A DNA stretch of 53,073 nt from Paractinoplanes aksuensis (GCF_024137025.1 NZ_JAMYJR010000049.1:1-53073), one strand, 5' to 3'; shown: positions 16,008-24,212, counted from the first letter of the stretch. Numbers and translations: made by a program. The notes: generated from the letters alone by a model not told the origin.

Positions 16008-16843
16008 CCGACCAGCTGGTGCGCACGGCACCACCCACCGATCCCGAGGCCGGCGCCAAGCGCACCGCGAAACGGCGGCGCCTGCGGCTCACCGGGCTGG
16101 TGATCCTGGGCTGGGTCGCGATGTTCGCCCTCTGGGAGTACGGCTCCTGGTGGTTCGGCTCGCGGCTGCTGCCCCGCCCGATCGAGGTGTTCCAGGCCGG
16201 CGTCGAGATCGTCGAGAGCGGCAACTTCGTCACCGACTTCTCGGCCAGCGTCCTGAAGACGTTCGCCGGCTTCGCGGTGGCGGCGGCCGTCGGCGCCCCG
16301 ATCGGCTACCTCATGGGCCGGTACAACTACTGGCGCGCGTTCTTCCACGACGGTGTCACGATTGCCGGCACCATCCCCGCCATTGTGTACGCGGTGATGT
16401 CGCTGATCGTCTTCGGGCTGTCGAACCTGGGTCCGATCCTCGCGGTGGCGCTGGTCTCGGCCCCGTACATCGCCTTGAACGTCGCCGAGGGCATCCGCGG
16501 CGTCGACAAGTCGCTGGTCACCATGAGCGAGGCGTTCGGCCGTACGCCGCAACAGATCCGTCGCGAGGTGCTGATCCCGACGATCGTGCCGTTCGTCTTC
16601 GCCGCGATCCGGATGTGCTTCGCCGTGGCGTGGAAGGTCGAGGCGCTCACCGAGGTCTTCGGCGGCCGCAACGGTGTCGGTTTCCAGATCCGTACGGAAT
16701 ATCAGCTCTATGACATCGCGGCCGTGCTCGCCTGGATGTTCCTGTTCATCGTCTTCATGCTGATCATCGAGCGCCTGGTCCTGGCCAAGAGCGAGGCCCG
16801 GTTGCTCGCGTGGCGCCCGCAGGAGAGGAGCTCCGCGCTGTGA
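16004..16843 (+). CDS. ABC transporter permease 1 (SsuC/TauC type)
   Basis: A 279-residue integral membrane permease with about six helices. The EAA loop that contacts the ATPase is MSEAFGRTPQQIRREVLIPTI (about 170-190). Family features such as PRPIEVFQAG at the start of the periplasmic part and the GLSNLGPILAVALVSAPYIALN stretch place it with the taurine/aliphatic sulfonate/nitrate permeases. Start ATG 16004 overlaps the receptor's stop. It is unlike permease 2 in sequence, so the channel is probably a heterodimer. Confidence 0.87.
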   Translation: MTDQLVRTAPPTDPEAGAKRTAKRRRLRLTGLVILGWVAMFALWEYGSWWFGSRLLPRPIEVFQAGVEIVESGNFVTDFSASVLKTFAGFAVAAAVGAPIGYLMGRYNYWRAFFHDGVTIAGTIPAIVYAVMSLIVFGLSNLGPILAVALVSAPYIALNVAEGIRGVDKSLVTMSEAFGRTPQQIRREVLIPTIVPFVFAAIRMCFAVAWKVEALTEVFGGRNGVGFQIRTEYQLYDIAAVLAWMFLFIVFMLIIERLVLAKSEARLLAWRPQERSSAL

Positions 16844-17667
16844 GCACCACAACGGCTCCCGTCAAAGCCCGCCGCTCCACCACCGAGAAGCAGCAGGAGA
16901 CGCCGGAGTGGCGCAAGCGCCTCACCTCCGACTCCGCCGCCCGGGTGGCCGCGCTGCTGTCGTTCTTCCTGTTCTGGGTGCTCATGTCGGCGCTGTTCGC
17001 CCGCGTCCCTGGCCCGGTCGAGGTCGTGCAGCGGCTGGTCGACGAGTTCTCGCGGGGCGAGGTGTTCGGCAACTTCGGCTCGACGCTCTACCGCTTCGGC
17101 GTCGGGGTCGCGCTGGCCACCGTGGTCGGTATCGCGGTCGGCGTCATCATGGGTCTGTCCCAGCTCGGCCGGGCCTTCTTCGAGAGCCCGGTGCTGGTCG
17201 GCCTGTCGATCCCGGCCATCATCTGGTCGTTCCTGACCGTGATGTGGTTCGGCTTCGGTGACCTCAGCCCGATCGTCACCACGTTCCTGACGTCCGTCCC
17301 GTTCGTCATCGTCAACGTCGCCCAGGGCGTACGCGGGGTCTCGCGCGATCTGCGGGACATGTCCACGACGTACAAGGTGCCGTTGTCGCGCCGGGTCAAG
17401 GATCTGGTGCTGCCGGCGGTCACCGGTTACGTGGCGGCCGGCATCCGGTTCGCGATCATCATCGGCTGGAACGGCGTGCTGCTGGCCGAGTGGTTCGGCG
17501 GGGGCGGTGGCGTCGGCTACCGCGCCCGCTGGTGGTACGACGCCAACCGGTTCGGCGGCTTCGCGGCCTGGGTCGTGCTCTTCGTCGGCTTCATCGTGCT
17601 GCTCGACCGTTTCGTCCTCGACCGCGTGATCCAGCGTGCCTTCCGCTGGCGCGACGCCTCCGCCTGA
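16840..17667 (+). CDS. ABC transporter permease 2 (SsuC/TauC type)
   Basis: A 275-residue permease of the same family. GTG 16840 is preceded by AGGAGAGGAG at 9 bases and overlaps the stop of permease 1. It has about six helices; the EAA-like loop is MSTTYKVPLSRRVKDLVLPAV (about 180-200). It carries PGPVEVVQRLVDEF like the SsuC N-terminus, and a C-terminal LLDRFVLDRVIQRAFRWRD that resembles the tail of typical SsuC proteins. It probably pairs with permease 1. Confidence 0.87.
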   Translation: MSTTTAPVKARRSTTEKQQETPEWRKRLTSDSAARVAALLSFFLFWVLMSALFARVPGPVEVVQRLVDEFSRGEVFGNFGSTLYRFGVGVALATVVGIAVGVIMGLSQLGRAFFESPVLVGLSIPAIIWSFLTVMWFGFGDLSPIVTTFLTSVPFVIVNVAQGVRGVSRDLRDMSTTYKVPLSRRVKDLVLPAVTGYVAAGIRFAIIIGWNGVLLAEWFGGGGGVGYRARWWYDANRFGGFAAWVVLFVGFIVLLDRFVLDRVIQRAFRWRDASA

Positions 17668-17683
17668 GCCGCGTCGCGTCAGC

Positions 17684-17762
17684 CGCCTTCGCCTTCGCCT
17701 TCGCGTTCGCCTCACGCCTTCGCGTTCGCCTCACGCCTCCGCGTTCGCCTTTCGCCTTCGCC
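17684..17762. repeat. CGCCTT/CGCGTT hexamer-repeat tract between permease and ATPase genes
   Basis: A run of GCCTTC units, then three interrupted units of the form TCGCGTTCGCCTCACGCC, filling the 106-bp spacer between permease 2 and the ATPase gene. The tract is open in all three plus-strand frames, but the ATPase's own ATG with GGGAG lies after it, so it is non-coding for the transporter. Confidence 0.85.
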
Positions 17763-17773
17763 CGGGAGTTCTC

Positions 17774-18541
17774 ATGGCCGTTCTGACCATCAAAAATCTC
17801 GCCAAGACCTTCAACGTGGGCACGCCGCGGGCCAGCCGCGTGCTCGATGACATCTCCTTCGATGTCCGCGGCGGAACGTTCGTCTCGATCGTCGGACCGT
17901 CCGGCTGCGGCAAGAGCACGCTGCTCAACATCATCTCGGGCGTCGAGGAGCACACGTCGGGTGACATCAGCCTGACCAGCGACTCCGGCGGGCCGGCCCG
18001 GATGGGCTACGTCTTCCAGGATCCGCGCCTGTTGCCGTGGCGCAGCGTCATGAAAAACATGATGTACGTCCAGAACGACCGCTCCGAGGCAACGGCCGGG
18101 CGCTGCCGCAAGTACCTCGAGATGGTCGGGCTGACCAAGAACGCCGACTTCTTCCCGGGGCAGCTGTCCGGCGGCATGCAGCAGCGGGTGGGCATCGCCC
18201 GGGCCTTCGCCGTCGAGCCTGACCTGCTGCTGATGGACGAGCCGTTCAGCCACCTGGACGCGATCACCGCCCGCGGCCTGCGCGCCCAGTTGCAGGACAT
18301 CTGGGCCCAGTCCAAGAAGACGGTCGTCTTCGTGACGCACGACGTGGTCGAAGCGGTCGAACTGTCGGACCGCATTATCGTCCTACAACCGGGCGGGCGG
18401 ATCTACGAGGACATCACCATCGACCTGCCCCGGCCGCGACGGCAGACCGACCCGACGGTGGCGACCCTGCAGGCCGAGGTGCTGGGCCGGCTCGAAGCCA
18501 TGAAAACCCTGTCCCGTACGCCTTCGTCGGCGGCGGCCTGA
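17774..18541 (+). CDS. ABC transporter ATP-binding protein (SsuB/TauB type)
   Basis: A 255-residue ATPase that powers the importer. Walker A is GPSGCGKST (41-49), the signature is LSGGMQQRVGIARAFAV, Walker B is DLLLMDEPFSHLD and the H-loop is VFVTHDVVEAVELSD. The length and single domain match SsuB/TauB. ATG 17774 follows GGGAG at 17764-17768; the frame is open further upstream through a hexamer-repeat tract, which I exclude. Its stop is 1 bp from the following dehydrogenase start, so the six genes form one transcript. Confidence 0.92.
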   Translation: MAVLTIKNLAKTFNVGTPRASRVLDDISFDVRGGTFVSIVGPSGCGKSTLLNIISGVEEHTSGDISLTSDSGGPARMGYVFQDPRLLPWRSVMKNMMYVQNDRSEATAGRCRKYLEMVGLTKNADFFPGQLSGGMQQRVGIARAFAVEPDLLLMDEPFSHLDAITARGLRAQLQDIWAQSKKTVVFVTHDVVEAVELSDRIIVLQPGGRIYEDITIDLPRPRRQTDPTVATLQAEVLGRLEAMKTLSRTPSSAAA

Positions 18542-18542
18542 C

Positions 18543-19847
18543 ATGGCCGAGGTGCTCAAGCAGCCCGTGCCCGTGGCCGCGTCGGGTGGGCCGGACGTCT
18601 CCGCCGTCGTCCGCGAGGTCATTGCCGACGTACGAGCCAACGGTGACGACGCCGTCCGGAAGTACTCGCAGAAGTTCGACAACTGGTCGCCCTCGTCGTT
18701 CCGCCTGTCACCGGCGGAGATCGACAAGATCGTCTCCGCCGTACCGGACGGGGTCATCGACGACATCAAGGCGGTGCAGGCCAACGTTCGCCGGTTCGCC
18801 CGAGCCCAGCGCGACAGCGTGCACGATTTCGAGGTCGAGACCGAGCCCGGCGTCTTCCTCGGCCAGAAGAACCTGCCGATCGTGGCGGCCGGCGCGTACG
18901 TGCCCGGTGGGCGCTACCCGCTGACCGCGTCGGCCCATATGACCGTCGTAACGGCGAAGGTCGCGGGCGTGGAACGTGTGACAGCGTGCACGCCGCCGCT
19001 GCGAGGCGAAATTCCTCCGGCCACGATCGCCGCGCTGCACCTGGCCGGCGCCGACGAGATCTTCGTGCTCGGCGGCGTTCAGGCGGTGGCGGCGATGGCG
19101 CTCGGCACCGCGTCTCTTTCTCGGGTGGATCTCATTGCCGGACCGGGCAACGCCTACGTGGCCGAGGCCAAGCGGCAGCTGTTCGGCGAGGTCGGCATCG
19201 ACCTGTTCGCCGGCCCGACCGAGATCCTGGTCGTCGCCGACGACAACGCCGACCCGTTCATCGTGGCCGTCGACCTGCTGAGCCAGGCCGAGCACGGGCC
19301 CGACTCGCCGGCCGTGCTCATCACGACGTCGTCATCCGTGGCGCAGCGGACGATCGAGCACATCGAGGCGATCCTGCCCGGCATGCCGACCGCCGACCTG
19401 GCCGGGCCGGCGTGGCGCGACCACGGTCAGGTGCACGTGGTGGACTCGTTGGACGAGGCGTACGCATTGGCCGACACCTTCGCCAGCGAGCACGTGCAGA
19501 TTTTGACCGACAATCCACGCGAGGCGCTCGACCGGATGCGTCACTACGGGGCGCTCTTCCTCGGCGAGGGCACCTGTGTCTCGTACGGGGACAAGGTCAT
19601 CGGCACCAACCACGTGCTGCCGACCCGGGGGGCGGCGCGCTACACCGGCGGTCTGTGGGTGGGCAAGTATCTGCGCACCGTGACCTATCAGGAGGTCACG
19701 TCGCAACCCGCCTCGGCTTCCTTGGGGGAGTTGTGCGGCCGCGCGGCGCGGGTCGAGCTCTTCGAGGGGCACGCCCGGTCCGGCGACGTCCGGGCCGCCA
19801 AGTACGGCGGCGCCCCACTGCCCTGGTCCCCACTCGCCTCTCTCTGA
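18543..19847 (+). CDS. Histidinol-dehydrogenase-fold enzyme, resembles sulfopropanediol dehydrogenase
   Basis: A 434-residue NAD-dependent dehydrogenase of the HisD family. The zinc and catalytic residues are all kept: Gln and His in LSQAEHGPDSP, the Glu-His pair in FASEHVQIL, Asp in SYGDKVIGTNHVLPT and His in LFEGHARSGDV. It differs from biosynthetic HisD: the NVRRFARAQ and VFLGQKNLP blocks and the ending GGLWVGKYLRTVTYQ look like the HpsN branch, which oxidises 2,3-dihydroxypropane-1-sulfonate to sulfolactate. No other his genes are nearby. With a sulfonate-type importer upstream, a polyol or sulfonate substrate is the best guess. Substrate is not proven. Confidence 0.85.
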   Translation: MAEVLKQPVPVAASGGPDVSAVVREVIADVRANGDDAVRKYSQKFDNWSPSSFRLSPAEIDKIVSAVPDGVIDDIKAVQANVRRFARAQRDSVHDFEVETEPGVFLGQKNLPIVAAGAYVPGGRYPLTASAHMTVVTAKVAGVERVTACTPPLRGEIPPATIAALHLAGADEIFVLGGVQAVAAMALGTASLSRVDLIAGPGNAYVAEAKRQLFGEVGIDLFAGPTEILVVADDNADPFIVAVDLLSQAEHGPDSPAVLITTSSSVAQRTIEHIEAILPGMPTADLAGPAWRDHGQVHVVDSLDEAYALADTFASEHVQILTDNPREALDRMRHYGALFLGEGTCVSYGDKVIGTNHVLPTRGAARYTGGLWVGKYLRTVTYQEVTSQPASASLGELCGRAARVELFEGHARSGDVRAAKYGGAPLPWSPLASL

Positions 19848-19856
19848 AGGACATTC

Positions 19857-20846
19857 ATGCGCACCATCGACATTCACGGCCACGTGATCCTGCCCGACAC
19901 GCTGCCGCTGACCGCAGGGTTGATGTCACCCGAGATGGACCCGTTCACCTACTACGGCGGCGACGAGACCAACACCTACCAGGTCGAACACGTCCGCGAG
20001 ATCATGCCGCAGGCCACCGACCCGCTGCGGCGCATCGCCGACCTGGACCGGATGGGCATCGACGTGCAGGCCATCTCGGTCGCGCCGGCCGGCTACTTCT
20101 ACTGGACCGACCCGGCCCTGGGTCTGTCGCTGGCCCAGATGCAGAACGACAACCTGTCGAAGATCGTGGCCGACCACGCGGACCGCTTCGTCGGCCTGGC
20201 CACCGTCCCGATGCAGGACGTCGACGCGGCAGTCCAGGAACTCGAACGCTGCGTACGCGAGTACGACTTCCGCGGCGTCGAGATCAACACGAACGTCATG
20301 GGCCTGGACCTCGACGACCGGCGGTTCCGCCCGTTCTTCGCCAAAGCCGAGCAACTGGATGTAGTCGTCATGCTGCACCCCAACGGCTTCACCGGCGGCG
20401 AGCGCTTCCGCAAGTACTACTTGACCAACGTGATCGGCAACCCACTCGATACGACGGTCGCGCTGACAAAGATCATCCACGGCGGCGTCCTCGAGGAGCA
20501 CCCGGGCCTGAAGCTCGTGGCAGTGCACGGCGGCGGCTACCTCCCGTTCTATTCGTCCCGCATGGACCACGCGTACGAGCTACGCCCCGAGGGCCGCCAC
20601 CACATCAGCCGCCCGCCGTCGGAGTACCTGAAGCAGATCTACGTCGACTGCCTGGTCTTCGACGCCCCCCACCTGGAGTTCCTGGTCCAGCAGATGGGCG
20701 CCGACCACGTGGTGATCGGCACCGACTACCCGTTCGACATGGGCCACTACGACCCCCTCGACCAGATCGCCACCGCCCGCCTCGACGAGCCGATCCGCAA
20801 CGCCATCCGCGGCGAAACGGCCGCCAAGCTGCTCAAACTCACCTGA
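19857..20846 (+). CDS. Amidohydrolase family protein, ACMSD type
   Basis: A 329-residue TIM-barrel metal enzyme related to aminocarboxymuconate semialdehyde decarboxylase. Metal ligands are visible: His7 and His9 in DIHGH, His174 in MLHPNGF, His224 in VHGGGYLPF and Asp290 in GTDYPFDMG. Family members decarboxylate or hydrate ring-opened aromatic acids, or decarboxylate salicylate-like acids. GAAGGA lies before the ATG. It is the last gene of the LacI-controlled operon, directly after the HisD-like dehydrogenase, and probably processes that pathway's acid product. Confidence 0.88.
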   Translation: MRTIDIHGHVILPDTLPLTAGLMSPEMDPFTYYGGDETNTYQVEHVREIMPQATDPLRRIADLDRMGIDVQAISVAPAGYFYWTDPALGLSLAQMQNDNLSKIVADHADRFVGLATVPMQDVDAAVQELERCVREYDFRGVEINTNVMGLDLDDRRFRPFFAKAEQLDVVVMLHPNGFTGGERFRKYYLTNVIGNPLDTTVALTKIIHGGVLEEHPGLKLVAVHGGGYLPFYSSRMDHAYELRPEGRHHISRPPSEYLKQIYVDCLVFDAPHLEFLVQQMGADHVVIGTDYPFDMGHYDPLDQIATARLDEPIRNAIRGETAAKLLKLT

Positions 20847-21026
20847 CGGCCACGCCCGCCGCCGGCCTCACAGGCGGCGGCGGGCCTGGCCGGGTTGTCG
20901 AGACGGCAGCCACGCTGATCTGGCGGTCGCGCCCGCCGTTGGCCTCAACGCCGGTGGCGGGCCGTTCCGCGGTGCTCGCTTTGATCTGACGGTGCCGCCC
21001 ATGGCCGGCCTCACGGTCGGCGGCGG
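20843..21026. repeat. Three tandem hairpin-forming repeats in a convergent intergenic region
   Basis: Units at 20843-20886, 20920-20963 and 20986-21026 share CTGACGG or CTGGCGG, then GCCCGCCG, GGCCTCA and a closing GGCGG. Each folds as a stem-loop (for copy 2, GCCCGCC plus GTTG pair with CAAC and GGCGGGC). Copy 1 begins at the amidohydrolase stop and copy 3 covers the end of the opposite gene. Together they act most plausibly as a bidirectional terminator. Confidence 0.8.
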
Positions 21027-21670
21027 ACACCCTCCGGGGTGTACGAGAACGAGTCGTGAAATCGGCCGGGCCGGTGCCGGACGGCGAGGACCACAGGTTC
21101 CGGCACAACACTGCGCGGATCCGCGCCCCGCGGCGTCTCGGCGGGGGCATTCCACAGATGGATGCAGATGAGCGCGGCGGCCGGGTCGGCCGTGGTGTAC
21201 GCCAGTGTCTTCGGCCAGCTCGGGTTCGTACCACCGATCCACACCGACGGCCGACCGTAGGTTTCGAGCGCGTCGGTCAGCGTCCGGTCGGCTGCGGCCC
21301 ACTGACCGATCGTGTCGGCCAGGTGCTGATACTCGCCCTCCGACAGGGAGCGGTCCAGGTCGAGCCAGCCGCAGCGGTGGGCAACCTCGGCATAGACGGA
21401 TGCGGTGGCGTACCGCACTGCGTCGGACGGCAGCACAACACGAAACGCACCGCGAGCGCCCGTCGAGACGACAGCTCCCCGGTTCCTCAGCTCGTCGAAT
21501 TCGGCCTGCCACCGCTCCAGACTGCCGTCGACGGCCGCCATGGCCTCCAGCAACAGACGCTCGGCCACCTCGTCCGGCCCGTACGAACCGGGCCGGCGCA
21601 CCACATCGTTCACCCGCATCCGATGATGCTCATACGCCTCCACGACCAAGATCCTGCCAGCGCCCGCCAT
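21011..21670 (-). CDS. Hypothetical protein, 219 aa
   Basis: I do not recognise a family. The protein is soluble, with no signal peptide or membrane helix. The N-terminal half is helical (DEVAERLLLEAMAAVDGSLERWQ, about 33-55); the C-terminal half is richer in strands and aromatic residues (RPSVWIGGTNPSWPKTLAYTT). Codon use matches the neighbours, which supports a real gene. It is convergent with the amidohydrolase. The start at 21670 is likely; ATG 21619 is an alternative. It might bind nucleic acid or act as a chaperone, but nothing shows this. Confidence 0.6.
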   Translation of the reverse strand: MAGAGRILVVEAYEHHRMRVNDVVRRPGSYGPDEVAERLLLEAMAAVDGSLERWQAEFDELRNRGAVVSTGARGAFRVVLPSDAVRYATASVYAEVAHRCGWLDLDRSLSEGEYQHLADTIGQWAAADRTLTDALETYGRPSVWIGGTNPSWPKTLAYTTADPAAALICIHLWNAPAETPRGADPRSVVPEPVVLAVRHRPGRFHDSFSYTPEGVRRRP

Positions 21671-21800
21671 CCGTCCGGCTCGGGCCCACCCACCGAGCCT
21701 CGGATCCCGCCGGAACCCAGGTGTCGGCTCGTCGGATTGTCTGCTCGTCGGTCGGTCCGATGGTGGGTCAAGCCGGAAGTCGATCGTCCGGAATGCGGTC

Positions 21801-21806
21801 TACCGT
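21801..21806 (+). promoter_or_regulatory. TACCGT -10 box for leaderless start
   Basis: TACCGT lies 7 bases before the ATG at 21814 and no ribosome binding site is seen. This TANNNT plus ~7 nt spacing is the usual sign of a leaderless mRNA in actinobacteria. Confidence 0.45.
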
Positions 21807-21813
21807 GCTGACC

Positions 21814-22488
21814 ATGGACATGCTCAGCGGGACGCAGATCGATGAAGCTCGGCTGGCCGACTGGCGGAAGCTCGGGCAGGGGTTGCACGCGCGCTACGCG
21901 GTCGACGGATTCGCGGCCGGTGCGCGGCTCGTCGCGGCGGCTGAGGCGGGTCTGGTCCCACGGGCGACGATCGGCGACGGATTCGTCGATCTCAAGCTGA
22001 TCAGCGACGACGCGGTCTACCGTGACGACGACGGTAAAGAGCACATCGTCGAATGGGTGACCCAGCGCGACATCGACGCGGCCCGCCGGATCTCCGAGAT
22101 CGCCACCGACCAGGGCGCAGTCGCCGACCCCTCGTCGATCACGACGATCGAACTGGCCCTCGATACTGCGTCGTCGGCCCGAGTGGCGCCGGTGTGGGCG
22201 GCGCTGCTGACCGGGAGCACCGACGCCCGCGGGCGCGGGACGATCGGCGACGACGTCCGCGACGCTTCGGGACGTGTGCCGATCCTGTGGTTCCAGGACA
22301 CCGACGAGCACGAGACGCCGCGGCAGCGCTTCCACATCGACGTCTGGGTCGCGCCCGAAGTGGCCGAGCAGCGCATCGCCGCCGCCGTGGCCGCCGGCGG
22401 GGTCATCGTGGACGACAAGGAAGCGCCGTCCTTCACCGTCATCGCGGATCAGGACGGCAACAAGGCCTGCGTCTGTACGTCTGTATGA
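21814..22488 (+). CDS. Pterin-dehydratase-like / VOC fusion protein
   Basis: A 224-residue two-domain protein. Residues about 1-105 resemble 4a-hydroxytetrahydrobiopterin dehydratase, seen in VEWVTQRDIDAARRISEIA near the end of the domain. The catalytic HHP triad found in active dehydratases is not present; the equivalent position reads GDGFVDLKL. Residues about 106-224 form one VOC (glyoxalase-like) half, with the FHIDVWVAP metal-type strand and PSFTVIADQDGNKACVC at the end. Fusions of this kind occur in actinobacteria, without a known role. The reading frame continues upstream, but the leaderless signal at 21801-21806 supports ATG 21814. Confidence 0.75.
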   Translation: MDMLSGTQIDEARLADWRKLGQGLHARYAVDGFAAGARLVAAAEAGLVPRATIGDGFVDLKLISDDAVYRDDDGKEHIVEWVTQRDIDAARRISEIATDQGAVADPSSITTIELALDTASSARVAPVWAALLTGSTDARGRGTIGDDVRDASGRVPILWFQDTDEHETPRQRFHIDVWVAPEVAEQRIAAAVAAGGVIVDDKEAPSFTVIADQDGNKACVCTSV

Positions 22489-22521
22489 CGATCGGCGTCC
22501 GTATGACTGTCGGACGGTCGG

Positions 22522-23463
22522 TCAGGGCGCGACCATGCCGGCCGAGAGATCGATGTCGGCCGCGCACAGGCCGGGCATGTGCAGCATGGCGACGACCGCG
22601 GCGGCCACCTCGTCCTCGGTGAGCATGCGGTGCAGGGCAGCCCGCGACACGAACGCTTCCTCGGCCTGCTCATAGGTGACGCCGGTTCGTTCGGCCTCGA
22701 GCGTGAAGTTGCGGGTCATGCGGGGGCCGTCGACCGGGCCGGGGGAGAGCGAGTTGACCGAGACACCGGCCGGGCCGACCTCGTAGGCCAGCGTGCGGGT
22801 CAGGCCGATCACCGCCATCTTGCTGGCTGTATAGGGCGTACGGCGGATCAGTGGCCGCTTACCACTGACGGAGGCCACGTTGATGACGTCGCCCGCGCCA
22901 CGCTCGACCATGCCCGGCAGGAAGGCCCGGCACATCAGGTAGGTGCCGCGCACGTTGACCGCGAACACGTCGTCCCACTCGTCCGGCTCGATGTCGACCA
23001 GCGCCGCCACCGGCCCGGGCACCCCCGCGTTGTTGACCAGGATCGACACCGTCTCCCCGGCCAGCTCAGCCGCCAGCGCGGCCACACTCGCCGGATCGGC
23101 CACGTCTGCGGCCACCGCGCGAACGGCCCCGGAGGCCTCCTCAGCGACGGCTTCGAGCCGCTCCAGCGTGCGCCCGACGGCCACCACGCTGGCGCCCCGC
23201 GCGGCCAGGGCCAGCGTGATCGCCCGCCCGAGCCCGTTCCCGGCCCCGGTCACCACAGCCGTACGGCCACCCACCCGATCCCCGACCACCGACGCGCCGC
23301 CGACGGCCGTCAGGTTGCCGGCGGCAGGGGCGTTGCCGCTGGCCGTCCGGGCCTCGGCAACCGTCGTGGCGCGGCCGGTCGTCTGGTTGCCTGCGGTGGT
23401 GGCGGTGCTGGTGGCTGTCCGGTCGCTGGGATCGGCGCCGGGGACGGTGGGCGGGGTGGTCAC
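22522..23463 (-). CDS. SDR family oxidoreductase
   Basis: A 313-residue short-chain dehydrogenase. After a ~60-residue Thr/Ala/Gly-rich leader, the Rossmann motif TGAGNGLGRA appears near residue 70, NNAG in LVNNAG near 150, and the catalytic Ser-Tyr-Lys as S in VASVSGKR, then YTASK. The C-terminus MTRNFTLEAERTG is a lid. It overlaps the upstream cyclase stop (GTGA at 23463). The family reduces or oxidises hydroxyl/keto groups with NAD(P). The operon is cyclase then SDR, starting in the divergent region that carries the shared operator at 24196. Confidence 0.85.
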   Translation of the reverse strand: MTTPPTVPGADPSDRTATSTATTAGNQTTGRATTVAEARTASGNAPAAGNLTAVGGASVVGDRVGGRTAVVTGAGNGLGRAITLALAARGASVVAVGRTLERLEAVAEEASGAVRAVAADVADPASVAALAAELAGETVSILVNNAGVPGPVAALVDIEPDEWDDVFAVNVRGTYLMCRAFLPGMVERGAGDVINVASVSGKRPLIRRTPYTASKMAVIGLTRTLAYEVGPAGVSVNSLSPGPVDGPRMTRNFTLEAERTGVTYEQAEEAFVSRAALHRMLTEDEVAAAVVAMLHMPGLCAADIDLSAGMVAP

Positions 23464-24155
23464 GCCGGCTCGTCGAGCATGGCGACGGCGCGGGTCGGGC
23501 CGCCGTGGGCGCCGATCACCTTGAGGGGGAAGCCGGCGAAGGTGAACCGCTTGCCGATCAGCTGGTCGAGGTTGGTCAGGTTCTCGTAGTGGGTGATGTG
23601 GTGGCGGCGGCACATCATGTGGCACGGGTACGACTTGCTGGTCGGGTTGTCGGGGGTCGGGCTGTCGACGCCGAAGGTCTTCACGCCGTGTTCGACGATC
23701 CACTCGCTGCCGGTCTCGCCCAGGCCCGGGAAGTCGGTGAGGTACTTGGCCTGACCGGCGTGCCGGCCGTGGGTTCCGGTGTGCAGCAGCAAGATGTCGC
23801 CTGGCTCGACGGTCACGCCGTGGGCCTCCTGGGCCGCGTCCAGATGTTCGGCCGTGATGTCCTGGTGGGCCTCGACGTGCGACACGTCGAGGCAGACGGC
23901 CGGGCCGTAGAACAGGTCGAGCGACATCTGGTCGATGGTCTGCGCCGACGGGTCGGGGTCGAGGTGCGAGAACGAGTCGACGTGGGTCGGCCCGTTGTCG
24001 TTCATCATGAAACCCTTGGTCTGGAACGAGAAGCCGCCCACGAAGCGCAGTGCCGTCTCCTCGTGCGACGCGTGGTCGAACACCACCGTCTTCAGATGCC
24101 CGGGATAGACCTGCATGCCTTGGTAGATGTCCTGTGACAGGTCGACGAGGCGCAC
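23460..24155 (-). CDS. Cyclase / kynurenine-formamidase-like metal hydrolase
   Basis: A 231-residue member of the cyclase (KynB-like) family, which hydrolyses formamides, amides, lactones or isatin. The signature HxD/HxxxH is visible in NGPTHVDSFSHLDPDP (about 85-100), and GDILLLHTGTHGR plus VGFGVDSPTPD-like VKTFGVDSPTPDNP fit the family. The start is GTG 24155, with GGAAGGAGAG at 24161-24170 as ribosome binding site. First gene of the cyclase-SDR unit. Confidence 0.85.
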   Translation of the reverse strand: MRLVDLSQDIYQGMQVYPGHLKTVVFDHASHEETALRFVGGFSFQTKGFMMNDNGPTHVDSFSHLDPDPSAQTIDQMSLDLFYGPAVCLDVSHVEAHQDITAEHLDAAQEAHGVTVEPGDILLLHTGTHGRHAGQAKYLTDFPGLGETGSEWIVEHGVKTFGVDSPTPDNPTSKSYPCHMMCRRHHITHYENLTNLDQLIGKRFTFAGFPLKVIGAHGGPTRAVAMLDEPA

Positions 24156-24195
24156 GGCGACTCTCCTTCCGCTCGGAGGCTCGGATAGGCCGAAC

Positions 24196-24212
24196 TGTAT
24201 GACCGGCATACG
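24196..24212. promoter_or_regulatory. Shared operator, copy at cyclase/HIBADH divergent region
   Basis: TGTATGACCGGCATACG, partly symmetric about its centre. It matches the elements at 41717-41733 and 52053-52069 (consensus TGTAYGA-N4-CATACR). It is placed 41 bp before the cyclase start and 93 bp before the HIBADH start, where a regulator could control both. Confidence 0.55.

Noticed and set aside
18543..19847. Biosynthetic histidinol dehydrogenase (hisD)
   Set aside because: No other his genes are near, and HpsN-type blocks and importer context point to catabolism.
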